Origin: Pseudomonas sp. GM21
GTDB taxonomy: Bacteria > Pseudomonadota > Gammaproteobacteria > Pseudomonadales > Pseudomonadaceae
Assembly: GCF_000282215.1 (NCBI RefSeq)
Contig: NZ_AKJS01000127.1
Location: forward strand, 1 to 50,700
Length of the DNA stretch: 50,700 nucleotides
Direction: 5' to 3'
Part shown: in pieces, positions 50,108 to 50,700 of the stretch
How positions within the stretch are numbered: the first letter of the stretch is position 1
Layout of the letters: each line of letters opens with the position of its first letter
Program-made: the position numbers and the translations under genes
Notes under the pieces: generated by a model
The model's database searches: none
What the model was told of the DNA's origin: nothing
What the model saw: only the letters and a program-made list of their open reading frames with translations

Positions 50108-50669
50108 AAAAGTAAGCAAAAGGCTTTGCCCCGGCGTACGGCACTTCGCCAAGGCTCAGTGTTCCCTCGCTACGGTATCCATCAGGGGACATCGCCTACG
50201 CTCTGCTTCGCTACGACCTCCTCTCGATGTGTTCGGCTTCGCCGAACGGCGCTACGCGCCTGATCCCCTGATGAACACCTCCACTCGGCCTGCCGAAGGG
50301 GCAAAAGATCAAAAGCAGAAGCAAGATCTAAAGCCACAGCCAGCCAGTTCAAAAGATCGCAGCCTCGTTTCACTCGACAGCTCCTACAGGGCATCGGCGT
50401 ACACCCGCCCTTCACCACTCAACAGGCCGAGCGTTAGCTCGCCTGCAGCTTTTGATCTTGATTCACCCGCCCCTTCGGGAGGCTGAGTGGAGGTGTGCAT
50501 CCGGGGAGTGGCGCGCAGCGCCGTTCGACGCAGTCGAACACGCTGCATGTAGGTCGAAGCGAAGCCGACCGGAGGGCAGTATCCCCGGATGGATACCGGA
50601 GCGAAGGTACGCCGAGCCCTAGCGAGGGGCCGGACGCTCGGGGCGAGCGTTTTTTTGCTTACTTTTTTT
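50108..50669. repeat. Large imperfect inverted repeat, about 210-220 base arms
   Basis: The left arm (about 50108-50316) and right arm (about 50448-50669) are reverse complements with mismatches and small gaps. Matching blocks: AAAAGTAAGCAAAA at both outer ends, CGGTATCCATCMGGGGA, GTTCG-gap-CGAACGGCGCT, ACACCTCCACTCRGCCT, CCGAAGGGGC and GATCAAAAGC at both inner ends. The arms enclose about 130 bases. Several open frames cross it on both strands but follow the repeat, not codon bias, so no gene is called. The outside stretch 49994-50107 also shows no gene. Confidence 0.8.
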
Positions 50670-50700
50670 AGGCGCGTGTAAAAAATCGGCATAGGAGGCG

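Noticed and set aside
49932..50692. Several 80-100 codon frames on both strands in the right-end repeat
   Set aside because: They follow the inverted repeat arms in several frames and share the same repetitive peptides, so they reflect the repeat rather than genes.
1..50700. CRISPR array, tRNA, rRNA, prophage or integrase
   Set aside because: No regularly spaced repeats, no cloverleaf or rRNA sequence, and no integrase or phage structural genes were seen.

Overview
The window is chromosomal DNA of a Pseudomonas, most likely of the P. fluorescens complex. The right third carries the core Pseudomonas gene order tusDCBE, ybiB-like, cysG, serS, crcB, rarA, lolA, ftsK, trxB, aat, bpt, infA. The intergenic spaces hold the paired GTGGGAGCGGGCTTGCTCGCG-type REP repeats typical of this group. 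No rRNA, tRNA or CRISPR array was seen.

Left part (1-8831), catabolic and regulatory. A truncated DUF1302-type gene start and an RBBP9-like hydrolase point left, and an AraC regulator with an OruR-type ligand domain points right. A leftward operon follows: quinone oxidoreductase, TauD-type dioxygenase, beta-keto-acid cleavage enzyme (BKACE/DUF849), MFS transporter, DsbA-like isomerase, Rieske ferredoxin and YeiH-type transporter, closed by a strong terminator at about 2326-2349. A motif resembling GCTTTTCATTTCRTGACA occurs upstream of the operon, around the AraC gene and hydrolase, and again near 28.67 kb. It is a candidate operator for the AraC protein.

Accessory part (about 9.2-28.5 kb). 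This region looks AT-richer and holds many orphan genes: a DUF3313-like lipoprotein, a glycine-rich exported protein, a ToxR-like membrane regulator overlapping a ToxS-like partner, a degenerate outer-membrane barrel paralogue, an AraC regulator, a 34-residue membrane protein, an EAL protein with degraded catalytic motifs, an intact outer-membrane barrel and a lytic-transglycosylase-like lipoprotein. Several tiny genes, a DUF1254/DUF1214 protein and an IS256-family transposase remnant inside REP-like repeats follow. Next come an NCS1 permease plus nitrilase-family amidohydrolase with a divergent LysR. A very unusual two-gene unit follows: a 951-residue protein with two tandem extracytoplasmic sensor modules fused to a full MFS transporter, and an ABC-type substrate-binding protein with no ABC permease or ATPase nearby.

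Right part (28.5-50.7 kb), mostly core: isochorismatase-family hydrolase, gamma-glutamyltransferase, O6-alkylguanine-DNA methyltransferase, NudK, hemerythrin, GNAT, small conserved proteins, a YoaK-type membrane protein, the sulfur-relay Tus proteins, glutathionyl-hydroquinone reductase, siroheme synthase, seryl-tRNA synthetase, fluoride channel, RarA, LolA, FtsK, thioredoxin reductase, the two N-degron aminoacyl transferases and IF-1. The last 600 bases hold no credible gene but form a giant imperfect inverted repeat (about 50108-50669).

All calls come from reading the sequence. Family names rest on recognised motifs and remembered family architecture, not on a database search.
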